DNA of 64,000 bases from Mercurialis annua (taxonomy: Eukaryota; Streptophyta; Magnoliopsida; Malpighiales; Euphorbiaceae): assembly GCF_937616625.2 (NCBI RefSeq), contig NC_065570.1, positions 64,321,665 to 64,385,664 of the forward strand, read 5' to 3'. This document shows positions 10,415-22,870 of this stretch, piece by piece. Both the position numbers and the translations under genes were made by a program. The notes below the pieces were generated by a model that ran no database searches, was not told where the DNA came from, and saw only the letters and a program-made list of their open reading frames with translations. Position 1 is the first letter of the stretch; each line of letters begins with the position of its first letter.

Positions 10415-13399
10415 TGTAACACTCCGTAATTTTAAGTAAATAAAATATGTCATGATGTTAGATTTAGACAATTAAAATATTAAAAATAATACTTTGAGGG
10501 TTCGAATATTAAGAAAAATATTCGAAAAAAACTAAGTTTAATAGTCAAAAGATAATAATCAGATTTGATTATTTAAGGTTATTAAATTAAATCACGGGAA
10601 GTGATTTAATAAACCGGGAGTACGTAAATTAAATTTAAGCATAAGTTTAATTTATAAGTATCACTAAAAGTGTATCGTAATAATAGGAGTTTAAAATATA
10701 AATTGGGAATTTAAATTTTAACAAGAGGATATGAACGGGGCTAATAAAAGAGAAAATACGAATGAGCGTCGTATACAAAAATATATTGATAATTAATATA
10801 TTAATATACGTCTCTAAAAGAAGTCTTTGATGGTTGGGTTTGGGTGCGAAGTTATGTAAAAATATTTCCTTTAATTCCGAAACTTTTACTTTAATTAGTT
10901 TTAGTTATAAATTAATTAAATATTATTAGTTAATTCAAATTTAAATAAAATAATTTATATGTACGAAGCGAAAAATTTTGGTGTCATTATTCGCGAAATA
11001 CTTTTATGAAGTTACCGTTAAATTTTTATGAAATTTGGTAGTAATTTTATTCAAGTGGGACTGATTTGGACCTAATAAATCTTCCGAGATTTATTAAAAA
11101 TAAAATATAAGTCCGATGTGGATAAAAATTATATTTTTATTTGTTTTATATTTTATAGAATTTTTAGATAAATTTTCATAAAATTCGAATATTCATTTTC
11201 ATAAGGGCTATAGGACGAATAATTAAAGAATTAGAATTAAAATAATACGAGGATCACATGGTAATTAGCCAATTCAAATCTCTACAAATTGAAGAGAGGG
11301 GACGCTGTCCCATTCATTCTTCATTTGATTCTCTTGCTTGCTTCGTTAGGCGACAGTACGTGCGAAACATTGGGTTTTCGATCCGATTCACTCCATTTCT
11401 CGATTTTGACTCCGATTCTTTGACGAATCCACTAATAATTAAGGTACTAATCCCGTATTTGAAGATTATTTCGATATATACTAATTATATATTTAATTAT
11501 AAACGGTAATCGTATCGAATCGATTGTATACATATCGATTCAACGTTTAATTTGTGGAACTGAATTGATTGTGTTTTGGAGTGTCGAATTGATGTTTTTG
11601 AACGTTTCGGAGCGTCGGAACAGCCCGAGGAGGGGCTACACGTCGGCAGCTCGTTGTTGTGCAAAGCACAGCAGTGCTGCACGAACGTGCAGCACACTGC
11701 ATGATCGTGCACCATTAGAAAGTTGAACGAACGTGCATCATACTGCACGAACGTGCAGTCCGGCTTTGAAAAGGGCCTTTTTAGGAGGGCGATTACGAGG
11801 GGTCTTCGCCTAGTAGGACGGTTCGTTGCCATCAGTCCGTAAACATTTTAAACGAACATTTTTAAAATAAAAGTAAACGTTTAAAGGTAAACGTTTTAAA
11901 TGATTTAAGTCTATATGTTAAAACGATATGACGTTTAACTAGGCTTTACATTAATCAAGTGGATTAATGTTAAAGGACTATAAGTCCATATCAAAAGTGG
12001 TATTATATATTGAACGAGAAGTTCAATATTGAGATTAGTTTATACATTCTGTTTATAGAGTTGCTTATAAACAGAAATGGTGTTAATGTCTATCGTTTAT
12101 ACGATTGAACTAAAGTTAGGAATTTGAAGTCTGATATTGTTTAACGTTTGAATTCCAACTAGATGCGACGAGTGTCAATCTGACAAGTCAGAACACTAGG
12201 GTGTTTGACTAGTGGGCTATTAGGAACATACACTTTTGGATGACACCGATTTTGTGAGTTTATTTTGTGATTTTTACTTTTGAATATTTATATATAAACT
12301 GTTTTAAATAACAAATTGCACAAGTATATTTCAACCATGAAAGATCTATTGGAACAAACTTCCTATTGGTTGTCAATAGGACTGTGTGATCACCAGTAGT
12401 ATGCTAGATACGACACTGTGTCTAACATAGAGGTCAGTTAAGTCATTGGGCGTTGGAAGTGCTAACAACTCTGACTTAACAGTCTGAGACGGCTGAACAG
12501 TTACGGTCACAGGTAACACTGTGATGGCAGTTTCACGGTTACAGTCCATACACCCGGCTTAGACGGAAGTGATTCAGTTCACGATTTAAGGCCTATGTTG
12601 TGTAGGTTGAGGCCCGTACAATAGTCTGTCTTGTAGTGTTTCATCTGGATCAAGTAATTGGTAATATTTTATATTTACAATTGTTTTATATATATGTGAT
12701 TTGAATATTCAACTGTAAAATTGTGAGCTCACTCAAAAAAATTTATATTTCTGACCCCTCCCCCCCTCCTCCCCCTCAATATTCATATTTCAGGTAATCA
12801 AGTACGAGGTCGGACTTCCATAATATTCTGAAAGTCAATGTCGACCATACCTTTAGAGCTGCAAGTAGTTGGGTACCAGGAAATCTGTCTTTCTATGTAC
12901 AATAGTTCATCTTATTTTGATAAACTCCAATTTGAACTACTATATATGATATATGTTTTAAAAGCTACGTGTTTTCTAAAATGCTTGTACCATATGTATA
13001 AAGAGGTACAGTGAATTTGTGTTAAAAACATTTTTAGGATTGTATTGGAAACAAAGCAGGTGCGTCATAAGAGATGATGTTTACACTCTTGTTTCTTTAG
13101 ATACAATTAGAGTTTTATGACCCCGTTTTCGTACTATTGGCATTGTGTCCGGACAGGGGTAATATGTTTTGTGAAATGACTATTACGCCCTGATGTCCAG
13201 AGATACAATCATAGTTTACGAATGCGTTTTCAGAAAAGGTGTTAAAGTATTTATGCAACAAGGTTGGGAGCCTTTTTATATTTATAAAACGCGGAAAATT
13301 TGTAAAGGTTTTTAGGCTTGCTATGGGTTTCAGAGAAACCACTCCCTTTTCCTAGCGCCGGTCTCAGCACGATTTTTGGGTGGAAATTGGATCGTGACA
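10415..13399. mobile_element. solo LTR (about 3.0 kb) inside the CACTA element
   Basis: It begins TGTAACACTCC and ends GGATCGTGACA (TG...CA). The flanking 5-bp repeat is TCCTA (10410-10414) and TCCTG (13400-13404), four of five identical. The end sequences match those of the LTRs at 49445-52477 and 57070-59020. No primer-binding site, gag or pol follows, so it is a solo LTR left by recombination of a large, probably Ty3/gypsy, retrotransposon. It contains pyrimidine-rich runs near 12757-12775. The ORFs within are not coding. Confidence 0.75.
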
Positions 13400-13425
13400 T
13401 CCTGCAACCAATTATAGTATATAAT

Positions 13426-13657
13426 CCAACCAAAAAACATTTTCAATCTAATCTAGCATTTCTGTAACCAAATTATACTATATAATCCAACCAACAAACA
13501 ATTTCAATCCAATCTAGCATTTTCGACTTGTAAAATTCAAACAAACAATCTAGTCTAATATATTTAACACATAACCAACAAACGTTTTCAATCTAATCTA
13601 GCATTTCCGACTTGTTAAATTCAAACAAACAATCTAGCCTAATATATTTAACACCTA
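13426..13657. repeat. tandem repeat, about 70-85 bp units, about 3 copies
   Basis: The string AATCTAATCTAGCATTT recurs three times and the string AAACAAACAATCTAG twice, within units of about 70-85 bp. The last two units are almost identical over about 84 bp. It lies in the CACTA internal region just beyond the solo LTR. Probable intronic repeat of the transposon gene. Confidence 0.75.
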
Positions 13658-13699
13658 AGCCTATAAACAAATTAAAGAATTACACGTTTATAAGGACTT

Positions 13700-14692
13700 A
13701 CAACCATGTCCTAAGCCCGCTTCTCAACCTACTTCTTCTCAGCCTTCGTGGAGTGAAGGCGAGTGTACAGCTTTGGTGCAGTCGGCTTTCAGCAAAGCTC
13801 CTCAGCCTATCAAAAAAAATACAATTTCATTAGTCTGAAAATAAAACAAATACATTATTTAAGTATTTTAATTACTGAATTTAGAAAGAAACCGTCATAT
13901 CCATATGCTTGATATAGGAGTGGGATCCCCCCATATAGCGGAAATGGCTGGTGCCGGGACTTGCCAGCTCGCTCATCTGATTTTCTCGGGCTGTCTCTGA
14001 TTTCTTCTTCACCGCCTCAGTGGCCCATAAGGCATTCCAGGCATCTCAGATCTCCTAGCTCACAAATCTATGCTTGGCGTCTGCTTTCTTCATCTTATGG
14101 ACGTTGTCTTTATAGCGGTTGCCTGTGTGGCTCATAAACACCTCTCTAATAAGCTCCTTGTTGTAGGCCGCCTCATCCCACCAGAACTCCTTCTGCAAAT
14201 AATGAACATGAGGTGTGAGTTAGTTTTTTCACGGAAAACAAAACTTAAATGTATTAAACTGCAAATTTTATTACCTGGAACTCCTGAGATAGAACTCCCT
14301 CTGTCCTGCGGTTAGAAAGCGCTATGCTGCTCCATTTTCAAACCAGCACTTCCTAAAAATCTCCTGGATAGCCCAAGATATAGGCCCAGAGTCCAACAAC
14401 AATTGTCTGGGATTTTAAAAGTATATATCACAATACACACAAATTAAAGAAAACATTTGTAACCATACCTGTTAGCGTGCGACTGAACCATCGCCCTACC
14501 TCATTCGTCCAGAACAGTCAGGGGCTCGCCCGCCTCACGCTGCAGACGAGGCTGAACAGGTCCTCCAGCCTCCACCTATTGCTGCTCCTCAGCAACGTCA
14601 TCGCTATCAACAACCCTGACAGGGTCTCCCGGTTTGCGTCCTCGGTCAGAGCCTTGACCCCGCCCACGGGATCTATCACTCGACTCTCTCAT
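13700..14692 (-). pseudogene. Transposase_24-like (Ptta/En-Spm) upstream exons, degenerate
   Basis: The likely start is ATG at 14692 (MRESSDRSRGRGQGSDRGR, a basic N terminus typical of these proteins). A GT donor lies after CTAACAG near 14470. Further blocks read LLLDSGPISWAIQEIF (about 14400-14330), KEFWWDEAAYNKELIREVF (about 14190-14130) and SPGTSHFRYMGGSHSYIKH (about 13960-13890). The last matches the GGPGTGxxxHxGGS-type motif of Ptta/En-Spm proteins. Stops such as the one after EEQQ show it is inactive. GT-AG boundaries separate the blocks, so the original gene had several introns. Confidence 0.7.
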
Positions 14693-14912
14693 ACATACAC
14701 ACATGTCAAAATAGACCGTTCCACAACTAGACAACAAACTAAAATAATAAAATTAAACAACTTTACATGAACAATATAATTAAGAAACATATTTTCAAAT
14801 TAAACGACTACACGAACAATATAATTAAGAAACATAATTCCAACATTAATATCATTTTGTAAAATTGACGAAAGTTGCAAAATATCTAATACATAAAATA
14901 TACTCGACACTA

Positions 14913-15440
14913 TTAAAGTTCTTCTTCGTCTTCATCTTCGTCTGATAAGGATGGGAGAAAGTCAGCTTCTGTTTCTACAATAGGAGGCACGAACAACGCA
15001 TCTTCTTCAGCTTCTCTATTCCAATCAGCCAAATATGTCAGATTATTGTCCGTTGCAATAATAAGAGGATTTGCTTCTATTTCGTCTTGAAAGGCCGGGA
15101 TAATCCCCTCGAGCATGTCAAGTTCGGATCGCACCTTTATCTTGCAAACTACCCACCAATTTAATTTATCCTTTTTTTTACTCGGATATGGCAGGTAATG
15201 AACTTGGTCTGCCTGTTCGGCTAAGATGAAAGGTTCATACTTATTGTACCTCCTTCTATTATTAACATCCACCATATTGTATTTATTGTTACTAATTGTG
15301 CAAGAATTTGCGTTGGGTCGAACGACTCGCATTTAAATAAGACAGTCGTCTTTATTGGAAGCGTTGGATAGTCTAAATCAATTATGTCTGTCAGGACTCC
15401 ATAAAAGTCATTTTCGCTATCGACGTATTGCGTTTCCATT
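14913..15440 (-). pseudogene. CACTA TNP2 C-terminal region (DUF4216-like)
   Basis: Two overlapping minus-strand frames join by a frameshift near 15310-15330. The first reads DFYGVLTDIIDLDYPTLP and VLFKCESFDPTQ; the second reads NNRRRYNKYEPFILAEQADQ, HYLPYPSKKK and NWWVVCKIK, ending in an acidic Asp/Glu tail. This is the DUF4216 pattern (YYGVLTDIIELDY ... EPFILASQAxQVxYxxDP) found at the end of plant CACTA transposases. Non-functional because of the frameshift. Confidence 0.8.
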
Positions 15441-16020
15441 CACGCAGACTCCACTATTCATCGTAAGTTGTTCCTCTCCATAAGTTTGAGTCCGAAATTT
15501 GAAGCCGTTTACACGATATCCCTTAAATGCTCTGACTGATCTAACAGGTCCCTTTGCGAGACTAAAAATTAAGGGATTGGTACAGCCAGTTGGATCTTCA
15601 ACATGTAGCGTATAAATGTATTATAAATTGGAACATTTTAATGATGGAATCGAGATATTTTATAAAATACATACATATTGTTGAAACTAGGGGGTAAAGT
15701 CACTCTTGAACTTCGCTTTAATTTGCAAGTTGCTAATTTCGGGGTTTCTTCCGCGCAACTCGCCTTCGAAAACCCTTTTATAAGAAGAGAACAATAATTA
15801 GAAGCTGAAATATTTTTAATTAAATTGACAGCTGTATTAAAGCTTACTCTCTGTAATTTTCAATTCCTAGACAATTCAAAAGAACATATGTCTGGGCAGC
15901 GATAATCTCATCAACTTAAAGATATCTCTTGCGACAAGCACCCACTGGTTGCCCGTGCGGCTTGAAAATAGATAGTATGTCGACACCGTTGTCGACTTCA
16001 ATATCACACACTTCATTCCT

Positions 16021-17289
16021 TTACAGTCGCTCAGGTATCATTAGGTCACCTTCTGAAAAGTAATAAGATGCAAACTTTGCGGTTTCTTCTTGCAAGTGTC
16101 CGCTGCTAATGCTTCCTTCCATCATGCCTTTATTGGTGACCTTGTTTTTCAGTTTTCTCAAATATCTGTTTCCGCACGTTACAGTTAGTAGACACTGCAT
16201 GTAATTATACTGATAAACTGAATTGGAAAACTTCAGAAATATTACCATTCAAATGGATACATCCAACAATACTAAGCCGGCCCTGCCATCATAGCTTCGT
16301 ACGGTAGATGTACGGGTAAATGTTCCATGGAGTCAAAGAAAGTTAGGCAGGAAAATACGTTCCAACTTGCACAATGTCTTTCGGATGTCAAGCCTCATAG
16401 AATCTAGATCTTCCTCTGTCAGCGACGTGGAAGATAACCCACGAAAAAAGATATTGGAAGAAGTCTTTGCATAAAAATGTGGCAATCGTGACTTTTCATT
16501 CCATGCATTTTCAGATTGGTTGCATCGACACAAATGCACAAGTTGGACGCGTAGCCATTTGGAAACTTTATTAACTTAATCCAATCAAGTAAAGTCTTTT
16601 TTTCGTCTCTGTAAGCATACGTCGCCTTAGAAAATCTCCCAATGGCCGGATCTTTTGCTAACACGGGTCGATCACATATGTCATTTCAACTCTTCTCGAT
16701 TGGTCTTTTTTCTAGGGATATTGAGCACAGTATTGAAAATGTTGTTGAACATATTTTTCTTAATGTGCATTACATTGAGATTATGACGAATGACATTCGT
16801 TTTCCAATACGGAAAATCCCAGAAAATGCTTTTTTTATTCCACCATGATCTTTCGATTTCACTGTATTATTTTTTGCAGCCCCATTTCATAAGCCTTCAT
16901 AAACCCCAGACTGTCCACCTCTGCTAACAATTCCGCTCCAGTTTTCGGCCCTCCGATCTTTTACCCTCGCGTATGCCTTTTCGAAAATCAATAGCATTTC
17001 GACGGTAATGGTGACCAGGAAGCAAGAACTTTCTGCGGCAATCAAACCACGACTATTTTCTATTCAATGAGAGCGAGAATGCATCTGTATTTTCCATGCA
17101 GTGTGGGCAAGCAAGTCTCCCAGATGTGCTCCAGCCGGACAACATAGAATAAGCGGAAAAATCATTAATTTCCCATATAAGTGCCGCTTTCATTTGAAAA
17201 TTCTGCCTCTTACCGACGTTGAATGTCTGGACTCCAAATTCCCATAATTGGTTTAACTCAGCTATCAACGGTTGTAGGAAAATATCCAT
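16021..17289 (-). pseudogene. TNP2-like CACTA transposase (Transposase_21 / DUF4218), truncated
   Basis: Fragments in order on the minus strand: MDIFLQPLIAELNQLWEFGV and AYSMLSGWSTSGRLACPHCM (17289-17053), WFDCRRKFL and PGHHYRRNAIDF (about 17050-16990), FPNGYASNLCICVD and MKSHDCHIFMQRLLPI (about 16570-16450), then a DUF4218-like block with RYLRKLKNKVTNKGMMEGSI and FASYYF (16200-16060). This is the conserved order of TNP2/TNPD proteins of En/Spm elements. The N terminus is missing and several stops and frameshifts separate the blocks. It is the mobilising enzyme of the CACTA element, now dead. Confidence 0.88.
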
Positions 17290-17998
17290 TTATTAAAAAT
17301 TAATTATAAATAATTATTTAAACGATACTAAAATAAACAATTAAAAAACTTACCACTGGAGAAAGCGGAGGAGGCGGCGTTCAGTGGGGAAGCCGACGTT
17401 CGGTGGAGGAGGCATTGATACTTGGAGACGGTGGAGGAGGCGGAGTTCGGTGGAGGAGGCGCCGTTCGACATTCGATTGATTCCCGGATTCGGTGGATGG
17501 AAGAAATGAGGAGGCGACGGCAGTTTTGCCAAAATGAGAGAGAAGTATAAATGAGGAAGAAAGGAAACGACTCTGGTATTATTTCTAATATTAGCGATGG
17601 ATTTTGCGACAGACTGCAAATTCTATCGCTAACAATGTATACCTAATTGATATGCATCGTTTCAATTACAGTATTAGCAACGGATTTTGAATTTCATCGC
17701 TAATTTTAGCGATAGAATGCAAATTTTGTCGCTAATCTTGTAACCTAAAACGTTGCGTTTCAATCAGGTCCCAAATTAGCGACAGAAGTTATTATCCATC
17801 GCTACAATTGGCCAAAAAATCAGCGCCAATTCTTCGCGCCAAATTAGTGACGGATTAGTGACGGCTTCTTCGTCTAAAGCATTTTAGCGAATGATTGGAA
17901 TTCTATCGCCATTTCCGTCGCTAAATAATGATATTAACGATGGAATCCATTTCTGTCCCTAAAGTCCGTCGCTAAAAGCATGTTTTCTAGTAGTGATT

Positions 17999-18706
17999 GG
18001 AATGTTACATGCTAGATAGCGGTAGTAGTTTTCTAACATGGCAGACAAAATTGAAATATGCTCCAATTATTCTCGACGCCATACCACATGTATCGTCATG
18101 TCGACAATCTGGTACCCATTTTAAAATATAATATATAGGGTCTGATTGGTTCTGCTGTTGCTTGTAATTATTAGCTTATAGACAATACATGTTTGGTGAG
18201 ATTTTATTAGTTATTGCTATTGATATATTAAATGGTATGTTTTCCTTATTATATTAATATAATAGATAAATTATATTTAATTAAAAAATTACATAAAAAT
18301 ATAATTAATTTGAAATTACATTATGTTAAAAAAAGTTTGATAAATTTATAATTTGTTTGATAAATTATTTAATTATAGCTATTACAGTTTAAATAAGATA
18401 ATTTTATACAATTTATAAATAATTGAATCATTTAAAAAAATCAAAAAATTTATGTATTATAAAAGTAGTATCTTTTAGTAGGAATAGTTTTATCTAAATA
18501 GTTAAGAAAATCAAAACAGTTATTGGTTGTTGAAAAAAAACTCCAAAATGAAGTTTTTCTAACAGCAGTTGTTGGATGATCAAAAAGCTATCAGCAGTTA
18601 TTAGAAAAAGTTAACCAAATATTTAGATGAAACTTTTTGAAAAGTAAAAGTTAAGAATTTTACCGAAAAACTAAATCAAATTAACATCGCCATAGTTTAA
18701 TAATAT
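17999..18706. other. AT-rich spacer, no gene seen
   Basis: Mostly A/T runs. The stretch around 18140-18650 (GGTCTGATTGGTTCTGCTGTT and later AACAGCAGTTGTTGGATGATC) shows weak inverted similarity and could be an old hAT-like or foldback relic. No boundaries can be fixed. Confidence 0.3.
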
Positions 18707-18715
18707 TTTAAAATT

Positions 18716-19024
18716 GGGTTAATGTCAAAAAAAATCACAAACTTCACATGTTTTTTCATTTTAATCACGCAGTTTAAATTTTCTCATTTTCATGCACGAA
18801 CTACCACTTTTTCTCAAATTCATGCACGGTGTTGAGGTGGCACTCATTCATTGATGTAGAATGACCTCCACCTTAGCGAATTACACCAATGGAGCCGTGA
18901 CATCTCAGCACCGTGCATGAATTTGAGAAAAAGTGGTAGTTCGTGCATGAAAATGAGAAAATTTAAACTGCGTGATTAAAATGAGAAAATGTCTAAAGTT
19001 GATGAATTTTTATGACATTAACCC
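18716..19024. mobile_element. foldback MITE, 9-bp TSD
   Basis: Left end GGGTTAATGTCAAAAAAAAT, right end ATTTTTATGACATTAACCC, with arms matching for about 120 bp around the strings CATGCACGAACTACCACTTT and its complement. It is flanked by the exact 9-bp repeat TTTAAAATT (18707-18715 and 19025-19033). Arm identity is high, so the insertion is fairly young. Non-coding. Confidence 0.92.
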
Positions 19025-19033
19025 TTTAAAATT

Positions 19034-20594
19034 ATTATTAATAATTATCCTTGTATAACATATATAAAAAATATTTTTTTTTTTATGAATTTAAAAAAAT
19101 TGTTTGTCAAATATGCCATGATTTCTAAATTTTACCTGTTTGATCCATCATTTTTTTCTATTAGTACTAAATATCATATTAAGTTTGTAATTGACGTAGT
19201 GCGATATTATATATGCTGAATGTGATAAATTATATATACATGGACACATAATATTATGTCATGTCAGCTCGAAATAAATTGTGGGCATAAAAATGTCAAA
19301 AAAAACAACGGATCTAATCATCATAATTTTAAAATCATGATACATCTGACAAATGGGCTATAATTGCGAGTACATAAATACATTTTGTCTATAAATAAAT
19401 AAATTAAAATTAAATAACAAATTGGAACAAGTAATTGATAATACAATTCATTAAAAAAATTACAAATAATAAAATATTAAAAAATATTAATTTTCAAAAA
19501 CATTATTAAAAAGTTGTAGTTAATTATAGTATGATGATTTCCATCAAAAAAAAAAAATTATAGTATGATGATATATGAAGTTTTTTCAATATTATTTAGG
19601 ATTGGTTACAAACTTAAACTCTTGAGATTAAAATAGATTCATCAGTTTCCCCTAACTTTCAGTTAATATCATTTACATTTTGATTAACGAGATGATAAAT
19701 TCTGTAACTAAAAGAAATAAATTAAATATAGTACCCATTTTATATTGTAAATGTAAAGTTTACTGACTCATAAAAATTAAACGTTTACTTTCTTTGATTG
19801 CATTTCACTTATTATTAAATTGTCTTTTTTTTTTTTTAACTATTGGGGATGGAAATTTTAAGTGCTTGTAAAAAAATTGAATCGCTGATCTTGATAAAAA
19901 GATTATCCGATGCTCAGTGACAGACTTAGGCTTATAGTTTTGGAGGGGCCGACTTATAATTGAATTATTATATATTATGTCTAATGTATTTAATAAAATA
20001 AAATCTTAGCTATTTTAAAATCGATAAGTTTTAGCACCATTTTATCATTTCATCGGATAAAACATTTTATAAAAAAATCAGTAAATAAATTAAAATTTAA
20101 GTCAAAAATAAAAGCCATAAAATTTATATCAAATAGTCAAAATAAATATAGTATAAAAAAATTTAAATGTCAATAAACATTTAATTAGAAATTTTAGCAA
20201 AATCTCATTTCTTTTATTTGTAGAAAAAAAGAAAGAAAGATAAGAGCGAAATAATTAGTAAAGAATCATAATTAGTAGAATTAATTATCAATGGAGTTTA
20301 TTTTAGACCTTTTTTTCCTTTCTTTGAGGGGGCCATGGCCATCCCTGGTTATAATGATGGTCCGTCATTGTCGATATTCATAATATTTAAAATATAACTC
20401 GTTGGTTAAACGTATATTGTTTAACTTTACCAAAATTCATCTTACAATAATTTAGACTAATAATTTCCATGCGCTAAATTTATATCATTAATCAGTTCTC
20501 AAGTCAGAATATAAAATAAAATGATTAATTTCTTTGTTTTTTCTCCAAATTGTGTAGTTGGTTCAAATATAGAAAGAATTTTTCAGTTATATAG
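19034..20594. other. AT-rich intergenic DNA with one probable hAT-like relic
   Basis: No gene is visible. From about 19917 (CAGTGACAGACTTAGGCTTA) to about 20355 (GGGGGCCATGGCCATCCCTG) the ends resemble the CAGTGGCGGAGCC...GGCCCCC family of plant non-autonomous elements. The match is partial and no target duplication was found. Confidence 0.35.
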
Positions 20595-20602
20595 ACTCAC
20601 GC

Positions 20603-21441
20603 TAGGGGTGGGCAAAAAAAACCGGTCAAACCGATTAACCGAACCGAAACCGGAAATCCGAACCGGAAAATGTGGTTAACCGGTCCAACGGTTTAGGTTT
20701 AGGTTTTGATTTTTAGTTTTCATGGTTAATGGTTTAGGTTTAGGTTTTGGATTTCTAAAAACCGTGGTTAATCGGTTAACCGGTTTATATATATATTCAT
20801 ATAGTTTTAATAATTAATAAGATATATTTTATGATCTGTGAAATAATATGGATTTTATAATATACACAATAAAATCTAATTATAAAAATATATTGACATA
20901 TATTTTATTTAGGAATATTTATATATTTTAGGAGAATTTATATATGAAAATATTTTAAAAGAAATTTGTTTTTCTTATTAAAATATTTACTTAATAGAAA
21001 TATGAATATTTAAGTATATAAATAGTAGAAAGTGGACGTGAACAACACCACAAACAATTCAAAAAATACAAACCTAGCTTTAATATTACTCATAAATTAT
21101 TTATAAATAATAATAGTTTTAAATATTTGCATTGACTTAACTATTTATAAGATAGTTTAGATTTATATTTTTAATATAATTTGAATTTTTATAGTTTTTT
21201 TTTGCTTGCTAAAAAATCAAATAGAATTAAAATTTTATCTTTTTTGTCTTTAATTTTTCTAATGGTTATATGGTTAAAAACCGTAAAACCAAAAAACCGA
21301 ACCGTTTTTTATGGTTAACCGATTTACCGGTTAACCGTTTAAAATTTTAGGTTTAGGTTTTTAATTTTAAAAACCGTATTACAATGGACCGGTTTACAAA
21401 TTGCCCTCATGGACTGGTTAACCGGTCCATGCCCACCCCTA
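20603..21441. mobile_element. hAT-type non-autonomous element, 8-bp TSD
   Basis: Ends are TAGGGGTGGGCA and TGCCCACCCCTA, perfect 12-bp terminal inverted repeats. The exact 8-bp target duplication ACTCACGC is at 20595-20602 and 21442-21449. Sub-terminal regions are packed with degenerate AACCGGTTTAGG and GGTTAACCG motifs in both orientations, probably ancestral transposase-binding sites. The 839-bp AT-rich body has no coding capacity. Confidence 0.93.
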
Positions 21442-21449
21442 ACTCACGC

Positions 21450-22229
21450 TGCCCTTTCAGTAGCTATTAGGGTTTTTTTGTGAATTTTTTTCGGAAAGAG
21501 GGATATATTGACTTCTATTTTCAATATTTTTAAGGGATTGTAACTTGAAAACTTGGTTATATATATTCATTAATTTTGAGTTTGACGTTACTAATTGATG
21601 TGTGACAATCCTTTTAATAACCAAATTGCTCAATTAGTATGATGTGCATCCCTCCCACTAACCCACTAGAATTATAAATATGAAAATGCAAATTTTAATT
21701 TCATTACTTAAACTAATTGAAGTTTAATACTTTTTTTTTGTAAACTCTCATATTGCAACGATTCTGTATCTCGTTACTTCAAGTAGAAAGGTCAGCCAAT
21801 AAGATCTTAGCCTAGTGGTTAAGGTTACGGGTGTATAAAAATCAAACCGGATTTAGAAACCGAACGGAGCTAAAAATAGTTGGTTTGTTTTATTTATTAA
21901 CTGTAAATTTAAAAAAACAAACGACATTTATATAATGTAATTTTTTAAAGAATAATATTATTTTCGTAAGAATAACAGTGTTCCTTATGTACGTATAAGA
22001 TTAAACTATAAAATATACTACAATTAGCTTATATTTGATTATAAGCTTAATATCTTGTTAACTTTTATTAAATTTTTATTTTTTATCCTCAAAATTTTTA
22101 TAACAAAAAAGTATTATTATATTTTAGTTAAATCACAATCTGAAGCGCACTTTATTCTTTAATTCAGTTTGGTTTTTGTTCGCCCAGAAATATTCCCGAT
22201 TTGAATCTTTAAATTTATAGATGAGATCG
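21450..22229. other. AT-rich DNA with an RNA-pol-III-box-like fragment
   Basis: No gene is seen. The string CTTAGCCTAGTGGTTAAGG (about 21808-21826) looks like the A box of a tRNA-derived SINE, but no B box or tail follows. The sequence after it (GGGTGTATAAAAATCAAACC) resembles the start of a hAT-type repeat. Both are fragments. Confidence 0.3.
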
Positions 22230-22870
22230 GTTCGAAGTCTGATGCTTTAACACACTTGCGACAAGATATTCACAGGGTTTTTTGGTTAAAAGACTTAACC
22301 AAATAAATTAACGGGATTAATCTGCGAGTTAAGAAACTCAGACGGGATTAGTACCAAAACTACTCCTAAATTAAAACAATTCGGAAATTTCGGGATAAAA
22401 AGCACTGTACTTGGTTTTTGATGAATTGATCGATGATTAATAATAATAAATGCTCTGAGCTATTTATAGATCTACAAAACCAAAATTCCTGATCTAAGTC
22501 TAACTAATATTCTTAAGAAGAAACAAACCTAATGAATCTCAAACTCTTATTAAAAGACTAATCTAAAAAGCTTTTGTTGGCCTGAAACCCTCAATAAGCC
22601 CACGCGACGCTCTAACACATATTCATTTTGGGCCGGTGTAAATAATGCCCCCAACGAGTCTGAAATAATAATTTTGGCTTATTCCATTCAGTCCTTGAAG
22701 GCCCACTTTCTCTTAAAGCCTAGTTACTTCCGGCCCAATCTCTTCCTGAACCACGGTGTGCGCATCTACTGACTGTTCGGTACCCCTTGATGCCTTGTCA
22801 GCACTGCGAGTTGTCACCCACTAACCCATGATGTTATCCATTAACTCCATGAACCCTTCGGTTAGTCAAT
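22230..22870 (-). mobile_element. LTR-like segment, minus orientation
   Basis: Base composition and layout resemble the gypsy LTR at 36026-36738: a CTATTTATAG string (a TATA box, CTATAAATAG, on the minus strand, about 22459), flanked by moderately GC-rich blocks with GGCCCA-type strings. No TG...CA ends, target duplication or primer-binding site was found, so the call rests on resemblance only. Confidence 0.3.

Larger units (their letters stand above)
9191..17995 (-). mobile_element. CACTA (En/Spm) transposon, degenerate, split by a solo LTR
   Basis: Termini are CACTACTAGAAAA at the left and TTTTCTAGTAGTG at the right, the diagnostic CACTA ends, flanked by the 3-bp target duplication ATT (9188-9190 and 17996-17998). 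Both ends carry many sub-terminal copies of short motifs such as TCCGTCGCTAA and TTAGCGACGGA in both orientations (about 9215-9610 and 17590-17980), as expected for TNPA-type binding regions. Genes run on the minus strand: a TNP2/Transposase_21-like gene (17289-14913) and then a Transposase_24-like gene (14692 to about 9838). All are broken by stops. Total length is 8.8 kb, of which about 3 kb is the nested LTR at 10415-13399. Confidence 0.93.

Noticed and set aside
17350..17619. An 89-codon minus-strand ORF near the CACTA right end
   Set aside because: It spans sub-terminal repeat DNA; the Pro-rich peptide is a by-product of GGTGGAGGAGG-type repeats.
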